A stretch of 64,000 bases of DNA from NCBI GenBank assembly GCA_012837645.1, contig DUQU01000019.1, positions 1 to 64,000 on the forward strand, in the 5' to 3' direction. Shown piece by piece: positions 9,077 through 18,441 of the stretch. Below the pieces are notes generated by a model. That model ran no database searches and had not been told where the DNA came from. It saw only the letters and a program-made list of their open reading frames with translations. The position numbers and the translations under genes are program-made. The number at the start of each line of letters is the position of its first letter. The first letter of the stretch is position 1. This DNA comes from Acholeplasmataceae bacterium (GTDB lineage Bacteria; Bacillota_I; Bacilli_A; Acholeplasmatales; UBA5453).

Positions 9077-10399
9077 ATGACCTATTTAAAAAAGGAAGAC
9101 ACGATTAAAATAAACAAGAAAAACTTTACACTAAGCGATATTCTTGAAAAATTGATTTTATTGCCAAGTGAGGAAATTAAAGAGTATTTCCAAACACTAA
9201 AATTATCGTTACCAAGGAAGTTAAGAATGATGACCGCTCGAACGGTTCTTGATCCTTATTTAGAAGATAAAGAACAAGTGCGAAAGTTATCTGATGAGAT
9301 GCGTTATCGAATTGGTTGGTATGATTATTTTTCTGATGCACAACTAATTAATTTATTACCGCAGTTTAATGACGGTAAACTAATAAAAGCTTACAAAGTT
9401 GAACTATGGCATAAACTTGTTAATTTAATGATTGAGAAAAAGGTTTCTGAACCTCAATTTAACAAGTTAGTAGATATGGCTGAGCAAATTACGAGCCCGA
9501 CAAGAGAAAACATTTTAGCATATAATGAAAATTTAGATGCTTTATTTTTTGATAAAAAAGATGAAATCGATGGTTTGAATCCAGATACCTTTAGAGGTGC
9601 TCTTTATAAGGCTTCGACTTTAGTTGAAATTAGGAAAATTGGTTTAAAATATGGCGTTTCCGTTCCACGAAGACTTAAAAAACATGAACTGGCTGAAATA
9701 GTTAAAGATGTTTTAAAAGAAAGAGGTCAGTATACTGATAGCGAAGGCGAAAAAATTGATAATATGTCAGTTATTATCTTACAAAGATACGCCATTAACA
9801 ACGAAATAAAAGCTTCGATAGAATTAAAAAAAGAAGAAGTTATCGAATATATCTTAAAAAATGCTCAAGAAACTAAAGCTAACTATTTTGTTCCTACTGA
9901 TGCTAATATTTATGAAAAATTAGTTCCGAGAATTTTATTTGAAGAGGAAGAATTTATAGAAGAAGTTCAAAAACCAGTGGAAGTTATTAAAGAAGAGCCG
10001 ACTCCAATAAAAGAAGAACCTGTTGTTGTCAAAGAAGAACCTATCATCGTTAAAGAAGTTGTTAAGGAAAAAGAATCCGTCGACATTTCTGAAGAGGAAT
10101 TACGTGGTTTACTAACTCACATCGATGAATTAAAAGATGAAATCGAAGCATTATCAATTGAGATCGAAGAATTAAAAGACACTGAGTTCCCTGTTATTGT
10201 TGAAAAAGATGGTGACTTAAAAGAAAAAGAAATCCCAGTTGCGCCTTTAAAATCTCAAAAGCCTGTTAATATTTATCCTTTCCATAGTTTTGTTAATTTA
10301 AAAACAAAGAGAAGAAGGAAAAAAAGAAAATTCAAAAAAAATATTTTAACGTATCCATTATATAATCCTAGAACAATTTATGATTTTTTTAATTTATAA
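9077..10399 (+). CDS. Unrecognised protein with acidic linker, coiled coil and basic tail
   Basis: I do not recognise this 440-residue protein. Residues 1-285 are a charged, helix-rich region with repeated DEK-rich helices. About 290-340 is a P/E/V/K-rich linker with repeated KEEP motifs, about 345-375 looks like a short coiled coil, and the last 40 residues are strongly basic (RRRKKRKFKK) followed by aromatic residues. It has no membrane span or signal peptide. I start it at 9077 because GGGAGGGG lies just before that ATG. It occupies the place that cotE has in B. subtilis, between ricA and mutS, and ends 20 bases before mutS. A nucleic-acid or ribosome contact through the basic tail is only a guess. 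Confidence 0.7.
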   Translation: MTYLKKEDTIKINKKNFTLSDILEKLILLPSEEIKEYFQTLKLSLPRKLRMMTARTVLDPYLEDKEQVRKLSDEMRYRIGWYDYFSDAQLINLLPQFNDGKLIKAYKVELWHKLVNLMIEKKVSEPQFNKLVDMAEQITSPTRENILAYNENLDALFFDKKDEIDGLNPDTFRGALYKASTLVEIRKIGLKYGVSVPRRLKKHELAEIVKDVLKERGQYTDSEGEKIDNMSVIILQRYAINNEIKASIELKKEEVIEYILKNAQETKANYFVPTDANIYEKLVPRILFEEEEFIEEVQKPVEVIKEEPTPIKEEPVVVKEEPIIVKEVVKEKESVDISEEELRGLLTHIDELKDEIEALSIEIEELKDTEFPVIVEKDGDLKEKEIPVAPLKSQKPVNIYPFHSFVNLKTKRRRKKRKFKKNILTYPLYNPRTIYDFFNL

Positions 10400-10419
10400 A
10401 TTTTAATGAAGGCCTTTAA

Positions 10420-12897
10420 ATGAAGTACACCCCAATGATTCGACAATATTTAGACATTAAAAAGGACTACGCTGATTGCTTAGTCTTTTTTCGCTTGGGA
10501 GACTTCTACGAACTTTTTTTTGAAGATGCAAAAGTAGCTTCTAAGGAGTTGGAAATTGCTTTAACAGCTAGAGATGGAGGGGCAAAAGAACGGATCCCGA
10601 TGTGTGGTGTTCCTCACCATAGTGTCAATCCTTATTTGCAAAAGTTAATTAATAAAGGCTATAAAGTCGCTATTGCCGAACAAGTTAGTGAACCTGGCGA
10701 TGGACTAGTAGAAAGAAAAGTTGTTAAATTAATAACTCCAGGAATGGTGGTTGATGATTTACTGCTTGCGGAAAAGCAAAACAATTATTTAGCCTCGATT
10801 GGAGTAGAAAGACTTAATTATAGTTTTTGTTACGCCGATATTTCCACTGGTGAAATAGTGTTATGGGAGAAACTTTCGTTAGATGAATTAGAGGATGAAG
10901 TAACTAAAAAAGCGATTAAAGAATTAGTTTTAAGTAAAGAAGTTTATCATTTAGAAAAATATTTTCCAGATGTTTTAATATCAAAACATAATAATTATTT
11001 GAGCGCCCATAATTTAGCTGATAACTTAACTTCTCAAAGTAAAAAAACAGTCCTTCATCTTCTTAGTTATTTATCTCAAATTGAAGAGTCCTTGATTAAT
11101 GTTTTTAATGAATTAGAAATTGCTGATTCTAATAAGTATTTAAAGTTAGACAACAATAGTATTAAAGCATTGGAATTAACGGAAGGATATAGCCTTTTTA
11201 AAGTACTCGATAAAAATGAAACTAATATGGGTTCGAGATTATTAAAACAAATGATTGAAAATCCGCTTTCTGATGAAACTTTAATTAAAACTAGGCAAGA
11301 TTATATTGAAGCCTTAAAAGAAGGCCCACTTTACCTAGTAAGAGAAGCTTTAAATAACATTTATGATTTAAAAAGGATTACGGCAAGAATAGCCAATTTT
11401 AATGCTAATCCGAAAGATTTTATTCAACTTAAAAACTCATTATTACAAGTGCCAAAAGTTAAAGAGGCTCTATTAAGTTATCAAAAAACAAAATTAACTG
11501 AATTTGCTAAAAAGTTAGATTCTCATCAACAATTATTAGAATTGTTAACGAGCGCTTTAAAAGATGACGCCCCCATCACGATTAAAGAGGGAGGAATTTT
11601 TAAAGAGGGTTATCATGAAAAAAGAGATCAATTAGCAAATCTTAAAAATAAAGGCCAACAATGGGTTTTAGATTTCGAAGCGAAAGAAAGAGAAAAAACT
11701 AATATTAAAAACCTGAGAGTTGGTTTTAATAAAGTGTTCGGCTATTATATTGAAATTACCAAAGCGAATATTCCTTTAGTAAAAGAAGAATTTGGTTATT
11801 TAAGAAAACAAACTCTTGTCGGAAGCGAAAGATATATCAACAGTGAACTAAAAGCTCGTGAAGCAGAAATATTAAACGCCAAAGAGTCGTTATTAGAATT
11901 AGAATATCAACTCTTTTTAGAATTAAGAGAAAAAGTAAGTTTTTATCAGGAGTCATTACAAATCCTAGCAGATAAACTAAGTTTTATTGATGTGATGCAG
12001 TCTTTAGCGAGGGTCGCTTTAGAAAACAATTATGTTAAGCCAGAAATTAGAACGAATAGAGAAATTCATATTAGAGAAGGGCGTCACCCTATAATTGAAA
12101 TTTTCAACCCAGAGCCCTTTATTGCTAATGATGTTAGTATTATGCCTAATGGAATTTTAATTATTACTGGTCCTAATATGAGTGGTAAATCAACTTATAT
12201 GCGGATGGTTGCTTTAATTGTTATTATGGCTCAAATCGGCTCTTTTGTTCCGGCAACTGAAGCAAAGCTTGCGTTATTTGATGCTATTTTTACTAGAATT
12301 GGAGCTCAAGACGATATTACTAGTGGCAAATCTACTTTTATGGTGGAAATGGTAGAAACAAACTACGCTTTAAAAAACGCTACTAAAAATAGTTTGATGT
12401 TATTTGATGAAATTGGAAGAGGGACAGCTACCTATGATGGAATGGCCTTAGCCCAAGGTATCGTAGAATATGTTCATGAAAAAGTCAAAGCGGTAATGCT
12501 TTTTTCAACCCATTACCACGAACTAACTGCACTGGAGCAATTAAAAAGGGTAAAAAACATTCATGTTAAGGCTGTTTTAGAAAAAGGGAAGTTAATTTTC
12601 CTTCATCAAGTTAGTGAAGGTGCGACTGATAAATCTTATGGGATAAATGTAGCGGCACTAGCTAAGTTACCTAAACCATTAATTCATAGAAGTCAACTCA
12701 TTTTAGAAGGTTTTGAAGAAAATCAGAAACAGGAAATCGCTTTAACAATTTTCAACTTTGATGATGTCAAAGAAGGGGCGATTTTTGATCAAGTAAACGA
12801 ACATGTTATTCATCAATTAAAAGAAGTTAACATTAATGATTTAACGCCAATCGAAGCGTTGTTATTGATTAAAAAATTTCAAGAAGAAATTAAGTAG
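10420..12897 (+). CDS. mutS: DNA mismatch repair protein MutS
   Basis: The mismatch-recognition ATPase. The 825 residues begin with the mismatch-reading F-Y-E motif (F29-Y30-E31). The Walker A GPNMSGKST lies near residue 585, followed by the family's signature DEIGRGTATYDG and the FSTHYHEL switch. MutL starts eight bases after the stop, so the two form one unit, as in B. subtilis. Confidence 0.97.
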   Translation: MKYTPMIRQYLDIKKDYADCLVFFRLGDFYELFFEDAKVASKELEIALTARDGGAKERIPMCGVPHHSVNPYLQKLINKGYKVAIAEQVSEPGDGLVERKVVKLITPGMVVDDLLLAEKQNNYLASIGVERLNYSFCYADISTGEIVLWEKLSLDELEDEVTKKAIKELVLSKEVYHLEKYFPDVLISKHNNYLSAHNLADNLTSQSKKTVLHLLSYLSQIEESLINVFNELEIADSNKYLKLDNNSIKALELTEGYSLFKVLDKNETNMGSRLLKQMIENPLSDETLIKTRQDYIEALKEGPLYLVREALNNIYDLKRITARIANFNANPKDFIQLKNSLLQVPKVKEALLSYQKTKLTEFAKKLDSHQQLLELLTSALKDDAPITIKEGGIFKEGYHEKRDQLANLKNKGQQWVLDFEAKEREKTNIKNLRVGFNKVFGYYIEITKANIPLVKEEFGYLRKQTLVGSERYINSELKAREAEILNAKESLLELEYQLFLELREKVSFYQESLQILADKLSFIDVMQSLARVALENNYVKPEIRTNREIHIREGRHPIIEIFNPEPFIANDVSIMPNGILIITGPNMSGKSTYMRMVALIVIMAQIGSFVPATEAKLALFDAIFTRIGAQDDITSGKSTFMVEMVETNYALKNATKNSLMLFDEIGRGTATYDGMALAQGIVEYVHEKVKAVMLFSTHYHELTALEQLKRVKNIHVKAVLEKGKLIFLHQVSEGATDKSYGINVAALAKLPKPLIHRSQLILEGFEENQKQEIALTIFNFDDVKEGAIFDQVNEHVIHQLKEVNINDLTPIEALLLIKKFQEEIK

Positions 12898-12905
12898 GAA
12901 AGCAA

Positions 12906-14570
12906 ATGATTATTAAATTATCAGATAAAGTTGCCAATCGGATCGCGGCGGGAGAAGTTGTGACACGTCCCAATAGCGTTTTAAAAGAATTAATTGAAAA
13001 TGCTCTTGATGCTGAAGCAAGTGAAATTACAATTATTTTAAAAAACAGCGGCATGCAAGAAATTAAAGTAATTGATAACGGTAAAGGAATTAGTAAAACT
13101 GATTTACCCAAAGCCTTTTTACGCCATGCAACTTCAAAAATAAAAAGTGAATACGACTTAGATTATATTAAAACTTTAGGATTTAGAGGAGAAGCTATTC
13201 CGGCTATCGCTGCAGTCTCTAAAATGGCAATAAAGTCTAATCAAGGTAGTGGTGGTTATAAAATTGTATACCATGGTGGCGAGTATCAATTATTAGAGCC
13301 TGTCGCTCTTAATAAAGGTACCGAAGTGACTGTTAAAGATTTGTTTTATAATGTTCCTGCTCGTTTAAAACAAATTAGAAACTTAACGACTGAATTAGGA
13401 CACTTAACTAAAACTTGTGATAGTTTTATTAGTTCTAATCCTCAAGTTGCCTTTAAGATTTATCATAATGAAAGACTTTTAAAACAATCTTATGGAAACA
13501 ATGATTTTAAAATGATTTTCAACACTTTGTTTGGTTCAGCTTTAAGTGAAAATATTACTACTATTTCTAAAACAATCGATAATATTCATTTAAAAGCATA
13601 TTTAGGTGATCCTAAATTTACTAAAACTCGAAAGGATAATATTTTTTTAGTAGTAAATAAAAGACTGGTAAACAATTACCTTTTAACGAACGCTATTATC
13701 GATGGTTATGGGACGATGTTGATGACGAAAAGATATCCGGTCGCTATTTTTTTTGTTGATATTGATATTTCATTAGTTGATGTTAACATCCATCCTCAAA
13801 AAAGAGAAGTTAAAATAATTAATGAATATCGTTTAGCAAGTTTAATAAAAACAGAGGTAAAAAATGCCTTCCATAAAAAACATCTTCCCGTAGAAAGAGA
13901 AATCTTTACCCCAATAACAAGTGAGGATTATCTTTTAAATGAATTGGAATTAGAATATCCTCATGACGATGGCATTAAAGAAGAACTGACAATCTTTCCC
14001 GAGTTTGACTATATCGGTCAATTTCAAGGCACTTATTTATTATTCCAAAATGAAAAAGGATTATACTTAATCGATCAACACGCTGCTGAAGAACGAATTA
14101 GATATGAAAGATATTATCAAAGTTTAGGTAAAAAAACAGTGCTTAAAAACCTTTTAATCCCTCTCGTGTTATCTTTAACTAAAGAAGAGGAATTAATATT
14201 AAAAAACCATTTAAAGGAAATCCATCAGTTAGGTTTTGAATTAGAACTTGCAGGTCATCAAGGCTTTTTTTTAAAAAGTTTACCAATTTGGCTTGATGAT
14301 GGAGATGTTGATGATTTCATTCAATTGATAATTTTATCATTAGAAAAATATCAAACTTTAAATTTAAGCGATTTAAGGGATAACCTCGCCAAAAGCATCG
14401 CCTGTAAGGGTGCTATTAAGGCTAATCAAGCTTTAAGCAATGAAGAGGTAAACCAATTAATAAAAGACTTAAAAAAAGCTAAAAATCCTTATTACTGTCC
14501 TCATGGTCGACCAGTGATTGTTTTTTATAGTAGTTATCAAGTAGAAAAGTGGTTTAAAAGAATAGTATGA
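12906..14570 (+). CDS. mutL: DNA mismatch repair protein MutL
   Basis: A GHKL ATPase that couples MutS to strand cleavage. ENALDA, DNGKGI and FRGEAIPAI mark the ATP site. The C-terminal part keeps the endonuclease motif DQHA-x2-E-x4-E (near residue 389) together with the later ACKGAIKA and CPHGRP metal-site motifs, so this MutL should nick DNA itself; the window shows no mutH. At 554 residues it is a little shorter than most, with a short linker. The stop overlaps the miaA start. Confidence 0.96.
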   Translation: MIIKLSDKVANRIAAGEVVTRPNSVLKELIENALDAEASEITIILKNSGMQEIKVIDNGKGISKTDLPKAFLRHATSKIKSEYDLDYIKTLGFRGEAIPAIAAVSKMAIKSNQGSGGYKIVYHGGEYQLLEPVALNKGTEVTVKDLFYNVPARLKQIRNLTTELGHLTKTCDSFISSNPQVAFKIYHNERLLKQSYGNNDFKMIFNTLFGSALSENITTISKTIDNIHLKAYLGDPKFTKTRKDNIFLVVNKRLVNNYLLTNAIIDGYGTMLMTKRYPVAIFFVDIDISLVDVNIHPQKREVKIINEYRLASLIKTEVKNAFHKKHLPVEREIFTPITSEDYLLNELELEYPHDDGIKEELTIFPEFDYIGQFQGTYLLFQNEKGLYLIDQHAAEERIRYERYYQSLGKKTVLKNLLIPLVLSLTKEEELILKNHLKEIHQLGFELELAGHQGFFLKSLPIWLDDGDVDDFIQLIILSLEKYQTLNLSDLRDNLAKSIACKGAIKANQALSNEEVNQLIKDLKKAKNPYYCPHGRPVIVFYSSYQVEKWFKRIV

Positions 14571-15430
14571 AAAAGGTTGTGGCGATTGTAGGGCCCACTG
14601 CAGTTGGTAAAACAAGTTTATCGATTAAGGTAGCGCAAACTTTTCAAGCGGAAATAATTAATGGTGATTCAACACAAGTTTATCAGGGACTTGATTTAGG
14701 GACCGCTAAAATAACAGTAAAAGAAAAAGCTGGAGTAATTCATCATTTAATCGATCATGTAGCGGCTTCTGAAGAATATGATGTCTCTCGATATCAAGAG
14801 GAAGCCAGAAAATTAATTGAGAAAATTGAACATCCTTTAATTGTGGGAGGAACGGGGTTTTATATTAAAGCCGTTTTAGATGATTATGATTTTAGAGGAC
14901 CAAAAAGAGATTTTAAAAAAGAAAACCTCTACCATGAATATAATAATCAAGAACTGCATCAAATTTTAATAAAAAAAGACCCACAGTCAGCCCAAAACAT
15001 TCACCCCAACAATAGAAGAAGAGTTTTAAGAGCGCTTTTTTTAGCTGAAGGAATAAAAAGAAGTGCGAGAAGAAAGAAAGATAAACCAAGATATCAATAC
15101 AAAATTATTTATTTAACGCTACCACGAGAAGAACTTTATCGAAGAATTGAAACTCGAGCTGATATCATGATGAAAAAAGGCTTTTTAGAAGAAGTAATCG
15201 CTTTAAGAAATAAAGGCATTAAGCCCAACATTTTGGGATATCGGGAAATGAATCAATATTTAGAGGGAACATTAACAAAAGAAGAAGCTTTAACGCTAAT
15301 GAAGAGAAATACAAGAAGATACGCGAAAAGACAAGAAACTTTTTTTAATAATCAAATGCAAACTATTAAAATTAATAATGATGAACAAGCTTTTGATAAA
15401 ATAATTAAAGAGCTAGCACTTTTTTGGTGA
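14567..15430 (+). CDS. miaA: tRNA dimethylallyltransferase
   Basis: Transfers dimethylallyl from DMAPP to A37 of tRNAs, the first step before MiaB. In 287 residues the P-loop is GPTAVGKTS near the start, followed by the substrate motif DSTQVYQGLDLGTAK and GGTGFYIKA. The start overlaps mutL by four bases (ATGA), and mutL-miaA adjacency is common. Confidence 0.95.
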   Translation: MKKVVAIVGPTAVGKTSLSIKVAQTFQAEIINGDSTQVYQGLDLGTAKITVKEKAGVIHHLIDHVAASEEYDVSRYQEEARKLIEKIEHPLIVGGTGFYIKAVLDDYDFRGPKRDFKKENLYHEYNNQELHQILIKKDPQSAQNIHPNNRRRVLRALFLAEGIKRSARRKKDKPRYQYKIIYLTLPREELYRRIETRADIMMKKGFLEEVIALRNKGIKPNILGYREMNQYLEGTLTKEEALTLMKRNTRRYAKRQETFFNNQMQTIKINNDEQAFDKIIKELALFW

Positions 15431-15434
15431 TAGA

Positions 15435-15944
15435 ATGCGAATTTATTTAATTGGAATGCCTTATGCAGGAAAAACAACTATTGCTCAAAAATTAGCTCAA
15501 AAACTCGCTTTTAAAGCGATAGACTTAGATGATTATATTGAAAAGAAACATAAAACATCTATCACTGATATTTTCTCTAAAGAAGGGGAAAAACAATTTA
15601 GAGAGTATGAAAAAAATGCTTTAAAAGAAATTATAACACATAATAATATAGTGATTTCAACTGGCGGAGGAATTGTTTTATCGCGAGAAAATAAATTTTT
15701 GATGGAAGGTTTAATTATTTATTTGGATGTAAGTTTAGAAAACTTAGAAAGAAGAAAGGCTAAAGAAGAGATAAGACCTTTATTAAAAACAAAAAGTCTT
15801 GAAGAACTATATCAAGAAAGAAGGAAATATTATTATTTTTTTCAAACTTTTATTGTCGATGGTAACCATTCAGTCGATGAAGTGGTTAAAAAAATAATTA
15901 AATTATTGAAAGATGAGGATTTATATGCGAGCGCTAATAATTAA
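15435..15944 (+). CDS. aroK: Shikimate kinase
   Basis: Phosphorylates shikimate in aromatic amino acid and chorismate synthesis. The 169 residues show a P-loop GMPYAGKTT (the usual third glycine is alanine), the shikimate-binding DLDDYIE, an E-x-x-F-R-x-x-E stretch, and STGGGIV. It lies directly after miaA and overlaps the next shikimate-pathway gene by 20 bases. The substrate assignment rests on the D-x-D and GGG motifs and on the aroQ neighbour. Confidence 0.85.
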   Translation: MRIYLIGMPYAGKTTIAQKLAQKLAFKAIDLDDYIEKKHKTSITDIFSKEGEKQFREYEKNALKEIITHNNIVISTGGGIVLSRENKFLMEGLIIYLDVSLENLERRKAKEEIRPLLKTKSLEELYQERRKYYYFFQTFIVDGNHSVDEVVKKIIKLLKDEDLYASANN

Positions 15945-16353
15945 TGGACCGAACTTAAATTTGTTGGGGTTAAGAGAAGCAGAGCATTATGGCAGTTTAA
16001 CATTAAAAGAGTTAAATCAAACTATTGTAGCGAAGTTTCCTACTGTTTCTTTTGATTTTTTTCAATCTAATAGTGAAGCACAAATTATCGACTTATTACA
16101 GCAAGCAAGTGATTATCATTTTTTATTAATAAATCCAGGAGGGTTAGCTCACTATAGTGTTAGTTTAAGAGACGCATTTAGTTATGTGAAAGTACCAAAA
16201 GGCGTCTGTCATTTATCAAATATTTATAAGAGAGAAACTTTTCGAAGAGTGGATTTATTAAGTGATCTCGCTGATGTTTATGTCGTGGGGTTAAAAGAAG
16301 ATAGTTACTATCAAGCTCTAGAAAAATTATTATCAAAAGTGCTTAAAAAATGA
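15925..16353 (+). CDS. aroQ: 3-dehydroquinate dehydratase, type II
   Basis: Dehydrates 3-dehydroquinate in the shikimate pathway. The 142 residues show INGPNLNLLG, the HYG of the flexible active-site lid, SNSEAQIID, the NPGGLAHYSVSLRDA core, and HLSNIYKRE. I start it at 15925: GAGG at 15915-15918 is the proper distance away and family members begin this way. An in-frame ATG at 15913 would lie over that site. The gene overlaps aroK by 20 bases. The other shikimate genes are not in the window. Confidence 0.92.
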   Translation: MRALIINGPNLNLLGLREAEHYGSLTLKELNQTIVAKFPTVSFDFFQSNSEAQIIDLLQQASDYHFLLINPGGLAHYSVSLRDAFSYVKVPKGVCHLSNIYKRETFRRVDLLSDLADVYVVGLKEDSYYQALEKLLSKVLKK

Positions 16354-16359
16354 TATAAT
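16351..16359 (+). promoter_or_regulatory. Extended -10 promoter element of efp
   Basis: TG-A-TATAAT lies across the aroQ stop codon, with no good -35. efp could thus be transcribed on its own as well as by readthrough. Confidence 0.55.
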
Positions 16360-16388
16360 AGTTTAAAGCAAAGTAAAGGGGTAAGAAG

Positions 16389-16955
16389 ATGATTAGTACT
16401 GCAGATTTTAAAACTGGTTTGACTATTTTATATGACAACAACATTTATCAAATAATTGAGTTTTTACATGTAAAACCTGGTAAAGGTCAAGCTTATGTAA
16501 ATTCTAAACTTAAAAACTTAAGGACTGGGGCTACGATTGATTATACTTTTAGAGCTGGTGAAAAAATGAAACAAGCTAATATCGAACGAGTCAAGATGCA
16601 GTATTTGTATCGAACCGATAATACTTTTGTTTTTATGAATCAAGATACTTATGATCAAGTAGAAATTAATTTAAATCAAATTAGTGAAGAAGCAAAATAT
16701 TTATATGAAACTTTAGAAGTGGAAATTATTTATTTCGAGCGTAGTGAAATTTTAGGGCTTGTTTTACCAGATAAAATTTCTCTAACCGTTACAGAAACGG
16801 TGCCTGGTGTAAAAGGAGATACTAAAACAAATGCACTTAAAGATGCGGTGTTAGAAACTGGCTTGTTAGTAAAAGTGCCGCTTTTTATTAATCAAGGTGA
16901 AAAAATAATTATTTCTACCCAAGATGGTTCATATGTAGCGAGAGATAATAGGTGA
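16389..16955 (+). CDS. efp: Translation elongation factor P
   Basis: Rescues ribosomes stalled at polyproline. The 188 residues fall into the three beta-barrel domains of the family. K32 in the loop PGKGQAY is the position that is modified in other species. The loop is of the general type with PGK before the lysine. No dedicated modification gene was recognised nearby. The stop codon forms part of a terminator hairpin. Confidence 0.96.
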   Translation: MISTADFKTGLTILYDNNIYQIIEFLHVKPGKGQAYVNSKLKNLRTGATIDYTFRAGEKMKQANIERVKMQYLYRTDNTFVFMNQDTYDQVEINLNQISEEAKYLYETLEVEIIYFERSEILGLVLPDKISLTVTETVPGVKGDTKTNALKDAVLETGLLVKVPLFINQGEKIIISTQDGSYVARDNR

Positions 16956-16970
16956 TAATTCACCTTTTTT
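16950..16970 (+). terminator. Terminator overlapping the efp stop codon
   Basis: AGGTGA (16950-16955) and TCACCT (16960-16965) form a perfect stem with a TAAT loop and then T to 16970. The efp stop codon TGA lies inside the stem. Confidence 0.8.
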
Positions 16971-16982
16971 ATTGATGATAAA

Positions 16983-17720
16983 ATGAGATTAGAAAAATAT
17001 TTGAGTGAGGCAGGGATTGCTTCGAGGAGAAAAAGTAAAGAACTGATTTTAAAAGGTTTAGTTAAAGTCAATGGAGCGGTGATATTAGCTCCTGGGCATC
17101 ATCTTGACAAGGATGATATTGTGGTCTATCAAGGCAAAAAAGTTACGAAAGCTAATTACCTCTATTTTTTGATGAATAAGCCTCGTGGGGTTATTTCCTC
17201 ATTAAATGATGAAAAAGGTCGGAAGACAATTATAGATCTTATGTATGAAGAAGATCGAAAAGAGTATGTTTTTCCAGTAGGAAGATTAGATTATGATACT
17301 TCTGGCCTCATTCTTTTGACTAATGATGGCGAATTAACATATATATTAACGAGACCAGAGTATAATGTTCCTAAAACTTATTTGGCGAGTTTAGATGGTT
17401 TAATAAAAAAAGAAGAATTAAAAGTTTTAGCTCAAGGAATAGCATTAAAAGGATATCAAAGTAGGCCTAGTTATGCTAAAATTAAAGAAAAAGATTTCAA
17501 AAAGAAAACATCATTAGTTGAAATTACTTTAAGAGAAGGTAAAAATCATCAAGTTAAAGAGATCTTTTTAGAACTAGGATATCGAGTTACTTCATTAGTG
17601 CGAATCAAGTTTGCTGATTTAACATTAAAAGGAGTTTCTAAAGGCAGTTATCGGCCTTTGACAATTCATGAAGTTAAAACTTTATATCGGTATAAATATC
17701 ATAAAATAAAACAACAATAA
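16983..17720 (+). CDS. rluB: Pseudouridine synthase of the RluB/RsuA type
   Basis: An S4 domain (residues 1-55, starting MRLEKYLSEAGIASRRK) is followed by the RsuA-family catalytic domain. The catalytic aspartate is D103 in GRLDYDTSGL. The 245 residues and the K-N-H-Q-V-K-E motif near the end fit RluB, which makes pseudouridine in 23S rRNA; RsuA and RluE/F relatives are hard to exclude by eye. The ribosome site is weak. Confidence 0.85.
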   Translation: MRLEKYLSEAGIASRRKSKELILKGLVKVNGAVILAPGHHLDKDDIVVYQGKKVTKANYLYFLMNKPRGVISSLNDEKGRKTIIDLMYEEDRKEYVFPVGRLDYDTSGLILLTNDGELTYILTRPEYNVPKTYLASLDGLIKKEELKVLAQGIALKGYQSRPSYAKIKEKDFKKKTSLVEITLREGKNHQVKEIFLELGYRVTSLVRIKFADLTLKGVSKGSYRPLTIHEVKTLYRYKYHKIKQQ

Positions 17721-17740
17721 TAGATATCTATGATTAAAAA

Positions 17741-17749
17741 TGTTATAAT
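17741..17749 (+). promoter_or_regulatory. Extended -10 promoter element of cmk
   Basis: TG-T-TATAAT about 20 bases before the cmk ribosome site, with no clear -35. Confidence 0.5.
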
Positions 17750-17769
17750 GAAGGCGCGCGGAGGAATCT

Positions 17770-18441
17770 ATGAAAGAGTTTCATATTGCGATTGATGGCC
17801 CAGCAGGGAGTGGAAAATCAACAATTAGTAAACAAATTGCTCACGATTTAGGATTTATCCACATCGATACTGGTGCGATGTATAGAGCGATAACTTATAT
17901 GGCCTTGCTAGAAGGTATTGATTTAAATGATGAAGAAAGTTATCATTTCATTGAAAGATTAACCATCACTTATCAAGATGACAAAATATTTGTTGATAAG
18001 ATCGATGTTGGTGAATTTATAAGGGACGATTTAGTTACCAAAAATGTTTCAAAAGTAGCTTCTTTTCCCTACGTAAGACAATATTTAGTGAAGGTGCAAA
18101 GAGAAGCCGCCCAAGGTAAAAAAGTAATTATGGACGGGAGAGATATCGGAACAGTTGTCTTACCCAAAGCTGATTTAAAAATATTTTTAACAGCTAATAT
18201 TAAAGAAAGATCGAAACGAAGAATGTTAGAACTTCAAGAAAAAGGTTTTGATGTTGACTTGTTTTCAGTCGTCAAAGATATCGAAGAAAGGGATAAAAAA
18301 GATAGTTTAAGAAAAGTTTCACCACTTATTATCCCTAAAGATGCTATAATTGTGGATACAACCCACTATTCAATTTTTGAAACAGTGGAAAGAATAAAAA
18401 AAGAAATAGAGGAGAGAGGGGCTTACTATGGCCGAGAATAA
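17770..18441 (+). CDS. cmk: Cytidylate kinase
   Basis: Phosphorylates CMP and dCMP. The 223 residues begin with the P-loop IDGPAGSGKST, followed by DTGAMYRA, the NMP-binding MDGRDIGTVVLP and a lid rich in arginine. A GGAGG site precedes the start. It overlaps the S1-protein gene by 14 bases; cmk followed by an S1-domain protein is the order in B. subtilis and many other bacteria. Confidence 0.96.
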   Translation: MKEFHIAIDGPAGSGKSTISKQIAHDLGFIHIDTGAMYRAITYMALLEGIDLNDEESYHFIERLTITYQDDKIFVDKIDVGEFIRDDLVTKNVSKVASFPYVRQYLVKVQREAAQGKKVIMDGRDIGTVVLPKADLKIFLTANIKERSKRRMLELQEKGFDVDLFSVVKDIEERDKKDSLRKVSPLIIPKDAIIVDTTHYSIFETVERIKKEIEERGAYYGRE

